From Treponema sp. (GTDB lineage: Bacteria; Spirochaetota; Spirochaetia; Treponematales; Breznakiellaceae): 26,161 bases of DNA. Made by a program: the position numbers and the translations under genes. Each line of letters begins with the position of its first letter. Position 1 is the stretch's first letter. Below are positions 16,010 to 24,990 of the stretch, one piece after another. The notes under the pieces are model-generated. The model did not search any database and was not told where the DNA came from. It saw only the letters and a list, made by a program, of their open reading frames with translations. Location: the NCBI GenBank assembly GCA_009786715.1, contig WQRN01000014.1, forward strand, positions 1-26,161. Direction: 5' to 3'.

Positions 16010-19000
16010 TGGATGTAAAAACAAACAGCCGGGAACTGAACGAAGAACAAAAAAAAGCGGCGTTTTGCGCTGAAAATGCAGTTGTTACAGCCGGCGCGGG
16101 TTCAGGTAAAACGCGCGTACTGGCGAATCGTTTTGCATGGTTACTCACAGAGAAAGATTTAAAGGTAAATGAAATATTAACTCTTACATTTACAAAAAAA
16201 GCCGCTGTTGAAATGAATAAAAGGATTTATTCTCTCATTTCACATATCGCGGAAAATGAATCGGGCATTAAAGGCGAAAGAGCAAAAAAAGCGCTTGATG
16301 ATTTTATTCACGCCAGAATTCAAACCCTGGATTCATACGGCGCGTCTATTTTAAAACAGTGTTCGCAAAGATACGGCATAAGCCCCGATTTTACAATTAA
16401 TGAAGACAGATGCTGGGATATTGCCCTGGAAATATCTTATCCTTTTTTTATCGCGCACCGCCATCATCCCGCGATTAAAAAATTATATTCAGACAATCAG
16501 CCTCAAGCAATAGTCAGCGATATTTTCGCGAATATTTTGTTTCGTTACTGCAGGATAGATAAACCGAATAATTTTTTCGAAGATGTAATAAAACAATTCA
16601 CAATTCTTTGCGATGAATGGGGAAAAAAAAGCGGAGAACTTGTAAAAATATTAGATGATACAAAAAATCTAATTTATGAAAATCCCGCTTTTCTTCCTGA
16701 TCTTGCCCCAATTATTGATTTATATAATAACGGTAAAATAGATATTTTAAAACCTTCTGTTTTAAAGGATTATTTTAACTTCCTATTAAATCTGCCTGAA
16801 GATGATTGTATTAACGAAGCGCAATCGCATCATGTGCAAAATATTATAATTGATTTTTTATCTTACCTTGACAGTTTTAATTCTCATAATTTAAATCTGC
16901 AAAAAGGAATAAAGTATCATAATCCCGTAAAAGACAATATTAAAGAGATTCGCGGCTATTTTGACAATATTCTATCCCTCGCGATATCATGCCTTCAGGC
17001 TGGTTTTATAATTTCGATAATGTCTTTATTGTCGCAGCTTCAAAATTTATATCTTGCGAAAAAAAGAGCAGAAGGAGTATTAACATTTCATGATGTAGCA
17101 AATCTTTCAAGAACAATATTAATTGAGCAAAAAGATATAAGGCAAAGCGAAAAAGAAGAGTTTAAAGCGATAATGATCGATGAATTTCAAGATAACAATG
17201 AGCTTCAAAAAGATATTTTATTCTTACTTTCAGAAAAATTGAATATTTGCGGCGGCACAGTGCCGCGCGCAGACGATTTATGCGCAGATAAATTATTCTT
17301 TGTAGGCGATGAAAAACAGTCGATTTATTTATTCAGAGGCGCTGATGTTTCTGTTTTCAGGAAATTAAAAGATGAAATAAAAAGCAAAGAACTTCCTTTA
17401 AAAACAAATTACCGCTCATGCGCGGATTTAATAGGCGCGTTTAACGCGCTTTTCGGCGGCAGCAGGTTCGATTCTAAGGGTGAAGCTGAACTTCATAACT
17501 TTTCTTCGGTTTTTGCTCCGCCTGAACAGCTTCCAATCTACGAAGCCGGATATATGCCGCTTGAAGCAGGCGGCAATAATGAAGGCAGATTATCAATAAA
17601 CATTCTAAACAGAAATGAAGAATCGAAAATAGATGAAACTAAGCTATCTGTGCAGGAAAACGAAGCGCGCTATACTGCCGAAAAAATTCATGAAATAATA
17701 TCGGAACAAAAATATCAGCCTGACGATATTGCAATTTTAATAAGAGACACAAGCTATCAAAATTTCTATGAAAAACATTTAAGATTTTTAGGCATTCCAT
17801 ATACCTGTGAAAAAATTAACAACTTATTTTATGCCGGTCCTGTTAATGATATAATGTCTATTCTTCGCCTTGCGGCGAATCCAATGGATAAATTCGCCTA
17901 TATCGAAATGCTTCGATCTCCGTTTGCGGGTCTTTCTCTTTCCGCGGCAATGGAATGCATGGCTTATTTCTTCGACGGCGAAAAGGGAGCTGTTCCTATT
18001 GATAATTTTGACGAATTTTTTCCGGAGGGAGAAAATAAAGACAGATACGAAAACGCGATTAATATATATAAATCTGTTAAATCAAATATCGATAAAAAAA
18101 GTATAAGCGAACTTGTCAGCGATTTATGGTATGAAAAAGGATATCGCTATGAAACAGAATGGCATCCTTATACCAGCGCTTACTGTGAAATGTACGACTA
18201 TTTATTTTATCTTGCCGCAAAAGCAGATTCTGAAAATCAGGGGCTTGCGTCTTTTACAGACGCGATGATCGAGCTGAGAGACAAGGGCGGACAGCTTTTA
18301 TCAGATACTGCTCTGCCTCTTGAGCGTCCCGGCGCGGTTCATTTAATGACCATACACAAAAGCAAAGGTCTTGAGTTTCCGGTAGTATTTCTTTGCTGCT
18401 GCGGAAAGACAAGCCAGAGAGACAGATGCGATGTTGTTTATAACAGCGAAACAGCAGGAATTGTTTTCAGTCCTCCGCCTCCGAACGAGTGCCGCCGTTT
18501 TTCCGAAAAGCGAAACAATTATTTCTGGGAGCAGGTAAGCAAAGACATCAAAAGAAAACGAACAGCGGAACTTAGGCGCCTTCTTTATGTAGGAATGACA
18601 AGAGCGAAAAATGAATTGCATATAACAGGTTTTCTTGACATAAAAGAGAATGAGGATATCAAGGATTTTTCATTATTATTAAAACACAATATTGAAACAA
18701 AACGCGGAAATAATGATAATTACATTGAAGGGGACGCGATCATTGATAACGATACATTATTCGGTCTTTTACTGCCGCCGTTAGTATCTCATATCGGCGA
18801 AGATGGGCATAATCCTGAATCAAACTTTTTTATACTTAATAAAATACCGGTATATACTGAAGAATATTTGAAAAAGCAGTCAAAAAAGGGAGAGACACTT
18901 CAGAATAACAGAAATGGCTTAAATAGATTTATTAAAAAAGCGGAATCTTTTTACGACAAGGCAAAGGCAATAAAAACGCCGGTTCTTCATGATAATCATA

Positions 19001-19671
19001 TAACGCCTGTATCGCTGAAAAGAAGCGAAGAAGACGCTTTAGCAAAGAGTGTGCCGGTTAACAGCAAGTTGTCGGGAAAATCATCTGATGATGTTTTTGC
19101 AAAAGTCGATTCCATGCTGGCGCGTTTTTCGCAAAACGACGATGACGAAGCGGAAAGACTTAATTCAGGCAGTTTTGGAACAATCGCGCATATCTGTGTT
19201 GAGGCTTTATTGAATAAAGAAAAAGCGGTAATACCGTCAAATATTTCCGGTTTATTAAGCCCTGATGAAACGGAAATGCTGATGGAAGCCGGCGATGAAC
19301 TAGCCAGAAGGTTTGTAAGCTCTCCTCTTGGAAAAATCGCTGAAAGCGCCGACCTGAGAGAAAGCGAATTTTCATTCAGAATGCTTATAAAAAACGGAAA
19401 AGGAAAAGAAATATTTATAAACGGCACGATCGACCTTTTCTTTGAAGACAAGGATTTAATACATATTGTCGATTTTAAAACCGACAACAGGGAAGTACCC
19501 ACGGAACATACGGCGCAGATGACATGTTATTTCCAGGCAATCTCCACTCTATTCGCTGTTCCGTTCAAAAAAGACTGCCGCGTTTGGTTATATTATCTTA
19601 GAACAGGCCATGCTATTGACATGACAGACAGGGTCAGGCATTTTAATCTAGGGCAAAGAGTGTTTTTATGA
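16009..19671 (+). CDS. addA: AddA helicase-nuclease subunit (UvrD-like)
   Basis: 1220 aa. The start is ATG 16009, whose A is also the last base of the addB stop (TGATG), indicating translational coupling; a TTG just upstream is less likely. Superfamily 1 helicase motifs are seen in order: Walker A AGAGSGKT (28-35), LTLTFTKKAAVEM, Walker B IDEFQD (Asp391-Glu392), VGDEKQSIYLFRG, TNYRS, TIHKSKGLEFPVV, and LLYVGMTRAKNEL. The C-terminal nuclease has His1061 (GTIAHIC), Asp1142 (GTIDLF), Asp1155 and Lys1157 (VDFKTD), and a following Gln (TAQMTCY). It is the motor and one of the two nucleases of AddAB. Length and motif set are complete, so it should be active. Confidence 0.94.
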   Translation: MDVKTNSRELNEEQKKAAFCAENAVVTAGAGSGKTRVLANRFAWLLTEKDLKVNEILTLTFTKKAAVEMNKRIYSLISHIAENESGIKGERAKKALDDFIHARIQTLDSYGASILKQCSQRYGISPDFTINEDRCWDIALEISYPFFIAHRHHPAIKKLYSDNQPQAIVSDIFANILFRYCRIDKPNNFFEDVIKQFTILCDEWGKKSGELVKILDDTKNLIYENPAFLPDLAPIIDLYNNGKIDILKPSVLKDYFNFLLNLPEDDCINEAQSHHVQNIIIDFLSYLDSFNSHNLNLQKGIKYHNPVKDNIKEIRGYFDNILSLAISCLQAGFIISIMSLLSQLQNLYLAKKRAEGVLTFHDVANLSRTILIEQKDIRQSEKEEFKAIMIDEFQDNNELQKDILFLLSEKLNICGGTVPRADDLCADKLFFVGDEKQSIYLFRGADVSVFRKLKDEIKSKELPLKTNYRSCADLIGAFNALFGGSRFDSKGEAELHNFSSVFAPPEQLPIYEAGYMPLEAGGNNEGRLSINILNRNEESKIDETKLSVQENEARYTAEKIHEIISEQKYQPDDIAILIRDTSYQNFYEKHLRFLGIPYTCEKINNLFYAGPVNDIMSILRLAANPMDKFAYIEMLRSPFAGLSLSAAMECMAYFFDGEKGAVPIDNFDEFFPEGENKDRYENAINIYKSVKSNIDKKSISELVSDLWYEKGYRYETEWHPYTSAYCEMYDYLFYLAAKADSENQGLASFTDAMIELRDKGGQLLSDTALPLERPGAVHLMTIHKSKGLEFPVVFLCCCGKTSQRDRCDVVYNSETAGIVFSPPPPNECRRFSEKRNNYFWEQVSKDIKRKRTAELRRLLYVGMTRAKNELHITGFLDIKENEDIKDFSLLLKHNIETKRGNNDNYIEGDAIIDNDTLFGLLLPPLVSHIGEDGHNPESNFFILNKIPVYTEEYLKKQSKKGETLQNNRNGLNRFIKKAESFYDKAKAIKTPVLHDNHITPVSLKRSEEDALAKSVPVNSKLSGKSSDDVFAKVDSMLARFSQNDDDEAERLNSGSFGTIAHICVEALLNKEKAVIPSNISGLLSPDETEMLMEAGDELARRFVSSPLGKIAESADLRESEFSFRMLIKNGKGKEIFINGTIDLFFEDKDLIHIVDFKTDNREVPTEHTAQMTCYFQAISTLFAVPFKKDCRVWLYYLRTGHAIDMTDRVRHFNLGQRVFL

Positions 19672-19677
19672 TATAAT
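19672..19677 (+). promoter_or_regulatory. Possible -10 box for hexokinase
   Basis: A perfect TATAAT starts directly after the addA stop and would place the transcript start a few bases before the AAAGGAG ribosome site. No -35 hexamer is found at 16-18 bases, so read-through from addA remains as likely. Confidence 0.3.
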
Positions 19678-19696
19678 TTCCAGTAAAGGAGATATC

Positions 19697-21067
19697 ATGA
19701 GCAAATTTAATCCTGAAGAATTATCAAATTTCGCGCGGCATTACGGTTTTCATTATGACGGCGTAAATCCGCAGGCGCTTGTAAAAGAGATTTTAATCGA
19801 AATGGAAAAAGGTTTAAGCGCTGATAAAAATGACAGCGCCGCATCCAGCCTTCCGATGATTCCGTCATACATAACACCTGTAACTCATATTCCTCCGGGG
19901 AAAACCGTTCTTGCCCTTGACGCGGGAGGCACCAATTTACGCGCTAGTCTTGTTTACTTTAACGAAAATTCCGAAGCAATCGCGCAGGGTACAACCAAAA
20001 CGCCAATGCCGGGAACAAGCGGCAATGTAACAGCCGAACAATTTTTTAACGCAATCGCGGACGCCGCTCTTCCTCTTCTTAAAGAGGCAAAAATTGAAGG
20101 AATTGGTTTTACATTTTCATATCCTATGGAAATAACATCCGACGCGGACGGAATTCTTTTAGGTTTCAGCAAAGAAGTTGACGCTCCGGATGTAATTGGA
20201 AAAGCGGTAGGAAAAGGGCTTCGTGAAGCTCTTGGCGCGAAAGGTTATAAATATTCAGGACCTATCGTAATGTTAAACGATACTGTCGCTACTTTGCTTT
20301 CCGGCATTGTTACAATTTCACCTGACGGAGAAGCGGCTCGTACACGAAATGATTTTAAAGCTGAAGGCGGCCCTGTTATCGGGTTTATACTTGGCACAGG
20401 CTTTAACACAGCATATCCTGAAATAAATATCCCAAAAATAAAATTTAATTCAAGTTCGTCTCCCCAGATTGTCGTATGTGAAACCGGAAACTTCAATGTA
20501 AATTACCGCGGACAGCTTGATAAAGAATACGACAGCACAACAAAGAATCCCGGAGGATATCATCTTGAAAAAGCGACAGCCGGCGCGTACCTTGGACCTT
20601 TAACCCATCACATCTTGAAGCAGGCAATCAAAGATAAGGTTATACAATTTAAAAAATCAGATGAACTTATGGCTCTGCCTCATTTAGAGACAAGGTTTTT
20701 AAACGAATTCACTCACTCGCCGCTTTCAGCGCAGGGGCCGCTCGGCTCTTTGTTCGCGCCTAACGAAGCTGACGCTCTGGCTGCCGTTCAATACATTACA
20801 TCGATTGTAACAGAACGCGGCGCGCTTTTTTCCGCCGCCGTGTTAGCCGCAACAATTAAACGCATAGATTACAGTTACGAACCTTATTCGCCTGTCCGCA
20901 TAGCGGTAGAAGGTACAACATACATGATTTACAAGGGAATGCGCCGCGCTCTTGAATCGCATTTGCACCAAATGCTTTACAAGGATAAACCCAGGCCTTA
21001 TGTTATGTCGCCTGTAGAACAGGCAAGCCTCTTTGGAGCTGCGGTAGCGGCGCTTAGTAAGAGGTGA
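19697..21067 (+). CDS. Hexokinase (eukaryote-type family)
   Basis: 456 aa, the size of a single hexokinase unit. The sequence shows the phosphate-1 loop LDAGGTNLR (Asp75 onward), the sugar-binding FTFSYPME, the catalytic Asp195 in LNDTVATLLSG, the phosphate-2 loop GTGFN (233-237), the ETGNF segment, and an adenosine loop near the C-terminus (VAVEGTTYM, with IAVEGTT read in frame). It phosphorylates glucose or related hexoses with ATP in the cytoplasm. Spirochaetes are among the few bacteria that carry this eukaryote-like family rather than glucokinase. A strong AAAGGAG before the ATG supports the start. pepF follows 24 bases later and may be co-transcribed. Confidence 0.9.
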   Translation: MSKFNPEELSNFARHYGFHYDGVNPQALVKEILIEMEKGLSADKNDSAASSLPMIPSYITPVTHIPPGKTVLALDAGGTNLRASLVYFNENSEAIAQGTTKTPMPGTSGNVTAEQFFNAIADAALPLLKEAKIEGIGFTFSYPMEITSDADGILLGFSKEVDAPDVIGKAVGKGLREALGAKGYKYSGPIVMLNDTVATLLSGIVTISPDGEAARTRNDFKAEGGPVIGFILGTGFNTAYPEINIPKIKFNSSSSPQIVVCETGNFNVNYRGQLDKEYDSTTKNPGGYHLEKATAGAYLGPLTHHILKQAIKDKVIQFKKSDELMALPHLETRFLNEFTHSPLSAQGPLGSLFAPNEADALAAVQYITSIVTERGALFSAAVLAATIKRIDYSYEPYSPVRIAVEGTTYMIYKGMRRALESHLHQMLYKDKPRPYVMSPVEQASLFGAAVAALSKR

Positions 21068-21091
21068 AATTAAAAATTTCAGGAGAAAAAT

Positions 21092-22894
21092 ATGGCGAAC
21101 AATGAACAGACCATACCATTGCGAAGCGAAGTATCAATTTCCGACACATGGGATTTATCTTCGCTTTTTACCGCAGACGAAGACTGGAATAAATCTCTTT
21201 TAGACTTTGAAAAAATGATAGAAAAGATTTCATCTTTTCAGGGGACGCTTGCCAAATCCGCAAACTGTCTTGCGGATTACCTTGATTTTTCCCGCGATTT
21301 GGGAATTCTAGGAGAGAAACTGGGTTCTTACGCCTTTTTGCGGCAATCTGAAGATGAAGGCGCGTCCAGCGCACGGACTATGCTTGGAAAAATAACCATG
21401 GCAAGCGCAAAAGCGCAAGCCGCATCCTCATGGGATAATCCTGAAATTCTTGCCATTCCTGAAAATGACATGAACGCTTTTCTTAAAGAGGACAGGCTTA
21501 AAGATTACCGTATTTACATTCAAAAAATTATCAGATACAAATCATATATTTTAAGCGACAAGGAAGAGAGGATCATGGCACTTCACAGCGAAGGGGAAGG
21601 GGCGATTAGCGATACGTTTTCCGTTCTTACAAATGTTGATTTTAACTTCGGCACAGTAGACACTCAGGATGGCAAACGCCAGCTAACGCAATCAACTTAT
21701 TCAGTGTTTATGGAAGATCCCAGCCGCGATTTACGAAAACGCGCTTATTGTTTGTTTTATGATTGTTTTAACGCGCATAAAACAGCTTTAGGAAGTCTTT
21801 ACTCAGGCTCTGTAAAACAGGATGTAATAAACGCAAGAATCAGGGGTCATTCATCGGCGCGCGCTTGCGCTCTTTTCCCTGATAATGTAAGCGAATCAGT
21901 TTATGATAATTTAATAACAGCTGTTAGCGGCAAATTGAACATATTACACCGTTATTACACGCTTCGAAAACGCGCTCTTAGATTGCAGGAATTACGGCAT
22001 TATGATGTATACGCCCCTCTCGTTTCATCGGTTAAAATGAAAACAACATGGAATGAAGCTGTAGATATTGTAAGCAGCGCGCTTTCCCCGTTAGGCGACG
22101 AATATGTTTCTACATTGCGAACAGGTCTTTTAAACCGATGGGCAGACCGCTACGAAAATAAAGGAAAACATTCAGGCGCTTATTCCGCAGGCTGTTTCAC
22201 AGGCGACCCGTACATCTTAATGAACTATAAAGATGATTCAATCCGCGATGTTTTCACGCTGGCGCATGAGGGCGGACATTCAATGCATTCATGGTATTCC
22301 GCCAAGAACAACCCTTTCATGCAGTACAATTACACGATTTTTGAAGCGGAAGTCGCAAGCACATTCAACGAAGAGCTTCTCTTCCGTCATCTTTTAAAAC
22401 AAACTGACAATAAAGATATGCGCCTTTATTTAATCAACAAACACGCGGACGATCTTTTAGCCACCCTTTACCGTCAAACCATGTTCGCCGAATTTGAAAG
22501 TATTACCCACGCGCTTGAAGAAAGCGGCACTCCTCTTACAACAGACCTATTGCGCGGCGAGTACCGAAAACTTTTAGAAAAATATTTCGGCCCTGAAATG
22601 GTTTTTGAAGAGACAAGCGATCTCGAAGGCTTGCGAATCCCCCACTTCTACCACGCGTTCTATGTTTACAAATACGCGACAGGAGTATCCGCCGCACTCG
22701 CGCTTGCAGACAGAGTTCTTTCGGGGAGCGTAAAAGAGAGGGAAGATTATTTCACCTTTTTAAAATCAGGCGGCTCACGCTTCCCTATAGACGCGCTAAA
22801 AGTTGCCGGTGTAGACATGAGTTCCCCTGAACCTGTAAACGCCGCCTGCGAAGCGTTTGGAAAACTTGTAGACGAGCTGGAAAAACTTCTGTAG
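21092..22894 (+). CDS. pepF: Oligoendopeptidase F (M3B metallopeptidase)
   Basis: 600 aa, the normal PepF length. The zinc site is HEGGH (His392, Glu393, His396), with Glu420 (FEAEVAS) in the place of the third ligand, about 24 residues on as the family requires. Other hallmarks are a long helical N-terminal half, ALFPDNVSESVYDNL, and the substrate-binding segment IPHFYHAFYVYKYATG near the C-terminus. It cleaves oligopeptides of about 7-17 residues in the cytoplasm. AGGAG stands six bases before the ATG. It converges with the next gene with three bases between. Confidence 0.95.
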   Translation: MANNEQTIPLRSEVSISDTWDLSSLFTADEDWNKSLLDFEKMIEKISSFQGTLAKSANCLADYLDFSRDLGILGEKLGSYAFLRQSEDEGASSARTMLGKITMASAKAQAASSWDNPEILAIPENDMNAFLKEDRLKDYRIYIQKIIRYKSYILSDKEERIMALHSEGEGAISDTFSVLTNVDFNFGTVDTQDGKRQLTQSTYSVFMEDPSRDLRKRAYCLFYDCFNAHKTALGSLYSGSVKQDVINARIRGHSSARACALFPDNVSESVYDNLITAVSGKLNILHRYYTLRKRALRLQELRHYDVYAPLVSSVKMKTTWNEAVDIVSSALSPLGDEYVSTLRTGLLNRWADRYENKGKHSGAYSAGCFTGDPYILMNYKDDSIRDVFTLAHEGGHSMHSWYSAKNNPFMQYNYTIFEAEVASTFNEELLFRHLLKQTDNKDMRLYLINKHADDLLATLYRQTMFAEFESITHALEESGTPLTTDLLRGEYRKLLEKYFGPEMVFEETSDLEGLRIPHFYHAFYVYKYATGVSAALALADRVLSGSVKEREDYFTFLKSGGSRFPIDALKVAGVDMSSPEPVNAACEAFGKLVDELEKLL

Positions 22895-22897
22895 TAT

Positions 22898-23809
22898 CTA
22901 AATATCTTTTAGCTTATGAATAGACTTAATATTCTTCCATTCTCTGAATAACTGACGGAATTGTAAGAAAAAGTATACAGCCGAAATTAAATATGAAAGA
23001 CCAATATTCAAAACAATCTCTTTTTGCACTTCCGGTTCTCGTAAAACATAAAGTAATAAATCAAAATCAATTTGTTCTAATTCTTTGAATATTAAAACAC
23101 AATATGCTGCTAGGACTCCAATACCAACCATTAATACTCCGGCGAGTATTATTAAACCTGCGCCTACGGGCGACAATTTTCCTTTGAATTTTTTATATCC
23201 TAATATTCCCAGAAATACATATATAAGAGCCGTTATTCCAGCCAGTCTTTCCAGGTAGATAAGAAATAATGTTGTTACGATAATGCCTGGAATGGAAAAA
23301 ATGATTGCGCCTATAAAACCTAATAAATAATTATTGGGAGCGTTTATCTGCTCGGTATTTTCTTTTTCTATATCTCTTGCATATTGCCTGTAACAGTTAT
23401 CGCAAATCAGCAAAGAAACATTGTTAATGCCGTAGATTTGCGCCTCTCCTTCTTCTCCGCAATGCTGGCAAAGCGTTTTCTGATCAGGGTATTTTCCGCT
23501 GAAGTATTTAACAATTTCTTCAAGTATTTCCTTAATTTTCTTCATTGAATAAGGTTTTAAAATTTCTACAAATGTTATTTTAACGCCATTGGGAAGCCAT
23601 TCATATTTTTTAATTCTTCTATTCTCAAGCATTTTTATAACATCATTCTTATCATCGCCGTCCATCTGTGGAGTGTATAATTCCAGAACTTTCATATTCC
23701 TTCCGTCATACATTTTAACAAAACAATTCTTTAAAATCCCTGCGGCTTCAAAATCAGATCTTTTAAGATTTAATTCTTTTCCGAGTTTCTTTATTCCAGG
23801 CCAAAGCAT
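22898..23809 (-). CDS. Zinc-ribbon multi-pass membrane protein of unknown function
   Basis: 303 aa, not recognised as a named family. Residues 1-110 are soluble with mixed alpha/beta character. A zinc ribbon follows, with two CxxC pairs (LCQHCGE near 113 and ICDNCYRQ near 136). After that come four or five hydrophobic helices from about residue 160 to the end, with GFIGAIIFSIPGIIV and VGAGLIILAGVLMVG the clearest. The C-terminal tail is basic. AGGGG before the ATG at 23809 supports the start. The orphan tRNA fragment lies directly upstream, so the promoter of this gene may come from the neighbouring element. Function not inferred. Confidence 0.7.
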   Translation of the reverse strand: MLWPGIKKLGKELNLKRSDFEAAGILKNCFVKMYDGRNMKVLELYTPQMDGDDKNDVIKMLENRRIKKYEWLPNGVKITFVEILKPYSMKKIKEILEEIVKYFSGKYPDQKTLCQHCGEEGEAQIYGINNVSLLICDNCYRQYARDIEKENTEQINAPNNYLLGFIGAIIFSIPGIIVTTLFLIYLERLAGITALIYVFLGILGYKKFKGKLSPVGAGLIILAGVLMVGIGVLAAYCVLIFKELEQIDFDLLLYVLREPEVQKEIVLNIGLSYLISAVYFFLQFRQLFREWKNIKSIHKLKDI

Positions 23810-23825
23810 AACAACCCCTTTTTTT

Positions 23826-23856
23826 TCGGGTAACCCGGATTTGAACCGGGGACCTC
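23826..23856 (-). other. Orphan tRNA 3' fragment, candidate attachment site
   Basis: Read on the minus strand this stretch is the end of a tRNA gene: variable loop GAGGTC, T-stem CCCGG/CCGGG (23850-23846 and 23838-23834) closing the loop TTCAAAT, then an acceptor strand TTACCCG and discriminator A. Nothing upstream can form the anticodon or D arms or the matching CGGGTAA strand, so the tRNA is not complete. Such fragments are left at one end when an element integrates into a tRNA gene. By orientation, the element would lie to the right (higher coordinates), with the intact tRNA beyond the window. Confidence 0.65.
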
Positions 23857-23874
23857 AAAAAATATTTTATTTAT

Positions 23875-24170
23875 TTAACACATAACTTTCAATCGGCTGT
23901 AATGGCCGATTGGCGGTCGATTGGCGGTCGATTGCCATTCGCTTGCCATTCGCTTGCCATTCGCTTGCCATTCGCTTGTTGCAGTCGACTGATGCTTGGT
24001 TGAACTGTCTTCAACAATCCTTTTAAACGAGACCTTGAAAAATAACGCCTACTACCTCTGCATGGTTGAAAAGCGCATACTTCGGATGCGAGCGATTTGT
24101 CGGCGGTTTCCTTGAATTCGACAGTATAGCTCTCTCCTTCGCTAAGGATAACATCCAAGTCTTGAATCAT
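23875..24170 (-). pseudogene. Remnant of an AlbA_2/Schlafen-like (RecG-like) gene
   Basis: The reading frame opens with a proper GGGAG ribosome site and ATG at 24170. Its first 34 residues (ILSEGESYTVEFKETAD, LASEVCAF) match the start of the AlbA_2 DNA-binding domain, in which 'AFAN..GG' should follow. Instead the homology stops near 24069. From 24048, in another frame, ALFFKVSFKR resembles the C-terminal end of the same protein family. The middle 300 or so residues expected are absent. I infer an internal deletion that left both ends out of frame. The original frame runs to 23889 and the other to 23875; the 11-bp tandem repeat lies in this tail. Confidence 0.55.
23908..23973. repeat. Six tandem 11-bp units
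   Basis: Two copies of GATTGGCGGTC, one GATTGCCATTC and three GCTTGCCATTC follow one another without gaps, with a partial seventh at 23974. The period is near one helical turn. The units lie in the tail of the AlbA_2 remnant and about 50 bases from the tRNA fragment. A 7-bp hairpin (23891-23911) overlaps the left end. Confidence 0.85.
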
Positions 24171-24311
24171 TAAATCTCCCTATTTCTCACATAAAATCCC
24201 ATATTAATTACTTTATGTGATATTATTATATTTTTCAATATTAAAGGAGTCAAGAACCAAATCAAGTATTTTTATTATTGATAGCCAAATCATAACTATA
24301 ATAATTACAAT

Positions 24312-24821
24312 TTATTTTTTAGTTAAGCTTTGTGTCAGTCCATTGTTTGTTAAGAAAAGTGTATCACCGCTAATATTATAGGTTGATGTTCGATTTTGAG
24401 AATTCATTGCATTTACAAAATCATTTACTTCTTTTTCAGCCTGACTTTCAGATAACCCCATTTTTATCATTGCGGATCTAAAGACATCAATAAAATCATT
24501 TATGGAAAACCATTTTGATTCAATACCAGATTCATTCTCAGATATACCAAATAAAACATTAAATCCACCTCCAAAGACATGAGTTGGAGTTACTGTTATC
24601 TCACCATAAATATCACTTTTGCTTGTTGTATATGTACCTTTACGCCACGATATTTCATTAATTGATTCTTCAAATTTACCATTATTTAAGCTCAGTACAA
24701 AGCTATCAGAACTCCATGAGCCATTAAGTGATTTATCTACTTGATTTGAACAAGCCATTATTACATTTCCAAATACAAGTATCATTACTGATATTACCAA
24801 CCAATTATTTATTTTCTTCAT
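24312..24821 (-). CDS. Small lipoprotein of unknown function
   Basis: 169 aa. Lys-Lys, a hydrophobic core and VIMAC (Cys24) make a clear lipoprotein signal. The mature part starts SNQVDKSLNGSWSSD and continues with short beta-like strands (FVLSLNNGKFEES, GTYTTSKSDIYGEITVTP, GDTLFLTNNG), a layout often seen in lipocalin-like or META-like small lipoproteins of treponemes. A helical insert (residues 105-140) interrupts the strands. AGAGGAA precedes the ATG, and a good promoter lies upstream. Codon use is AT-rich compared with the addAB region, in line with an accessory origin. Confidence 0.7.
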   Translation of the reverse strand: MKKINNWLVISVMILVFGNVIMACSNQVDKSLNGSWSSDSFVLSLNNGKFEESINEISWRKGTYTTSKSDIYGEITVTPTHVFGGGFNVLFGISENESGIESKWFSINDFIDVFRSAMIKMGLSESQAEKEVNDFVNAMNSQNRTSTYNISGDTLFLTNNGLTQSLTKK

Positions 24822-24838
24822 AAATTCCTCTTGAAAAT

Positions 24839-24867
24839 ATAGTATATATTCCCTTCTTTTTTGTCAA
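24839..24867 (-). promoter_or_regulatory. Sigma70 promoter for the 24312-24821 lipoprotein
   Basis: On the minus strand TTGACA (24867-24862) is a perfect -35, followed by a 17-base spacer and TACTAT (24844-24839). The transcript would start near 24832, about 11 bases before the ATG, leaving the AGAGGAA ribosome site within a very short leader. Confidence 0.6.
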
Positions 24868-24935
24868 CTATTTATATAAAGATAGTTTATTAGCACCTTG
24901 ATGTTATGCCGCTTAATGTTCTAGGTAAAAGCCTA

Positions 24936-24961
24936 GCCGCCCTGCCGGGCGGCGTATTTTT
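24936..24961 (+). terminator. GC hairpin followed by T-run
   Basis: GCCGCCC, loop TGCC, GGGCGGC (24936-24953), then TATTTTT on the plus strand. No plus-strand gene ends here. On the minus strand the same hairpin follows the 25354-24991 gene and is trailed only by a weak T tract, so it may end that gene's transcript. A shorter inverted repeat (CTAGG/CCTAG, 24921-24936) sits beside it. Confidence 0.5.
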
Positions 24962-24990
24962 AACGTTTATTAAGCCAAGTAATATTTACT

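Noticed and set aside
18996..19502. 168-aa minus-strand frame inside addA
   Set aside because: Covers the conserved AddA nuclease region on the other strand; Ser/Leu-rich shadow.
23826..23900. Complete tRNA gene
   Set aside because: Only the T-arm and acceptor 3' strand fit; upstream bases cannot form the D arm, the anticodon arm or the acceptor partner.
23908..23973. CRISPR-like array
   Set aside because: Units are 11 bases and contiguous with no spacers.
24187..24220. 9-bp inverted repeat TCACATAAA/TTTATGTGA as operator
   Set aside because: Possible but AT-rich, upstream of a broken gene, with no regulator nearby; too little support.
24243..24260. AAAGGAG on the plus strand as start of a hidden gene
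   Set aside because: No start codon follows at a proper distance and the frames close at once.
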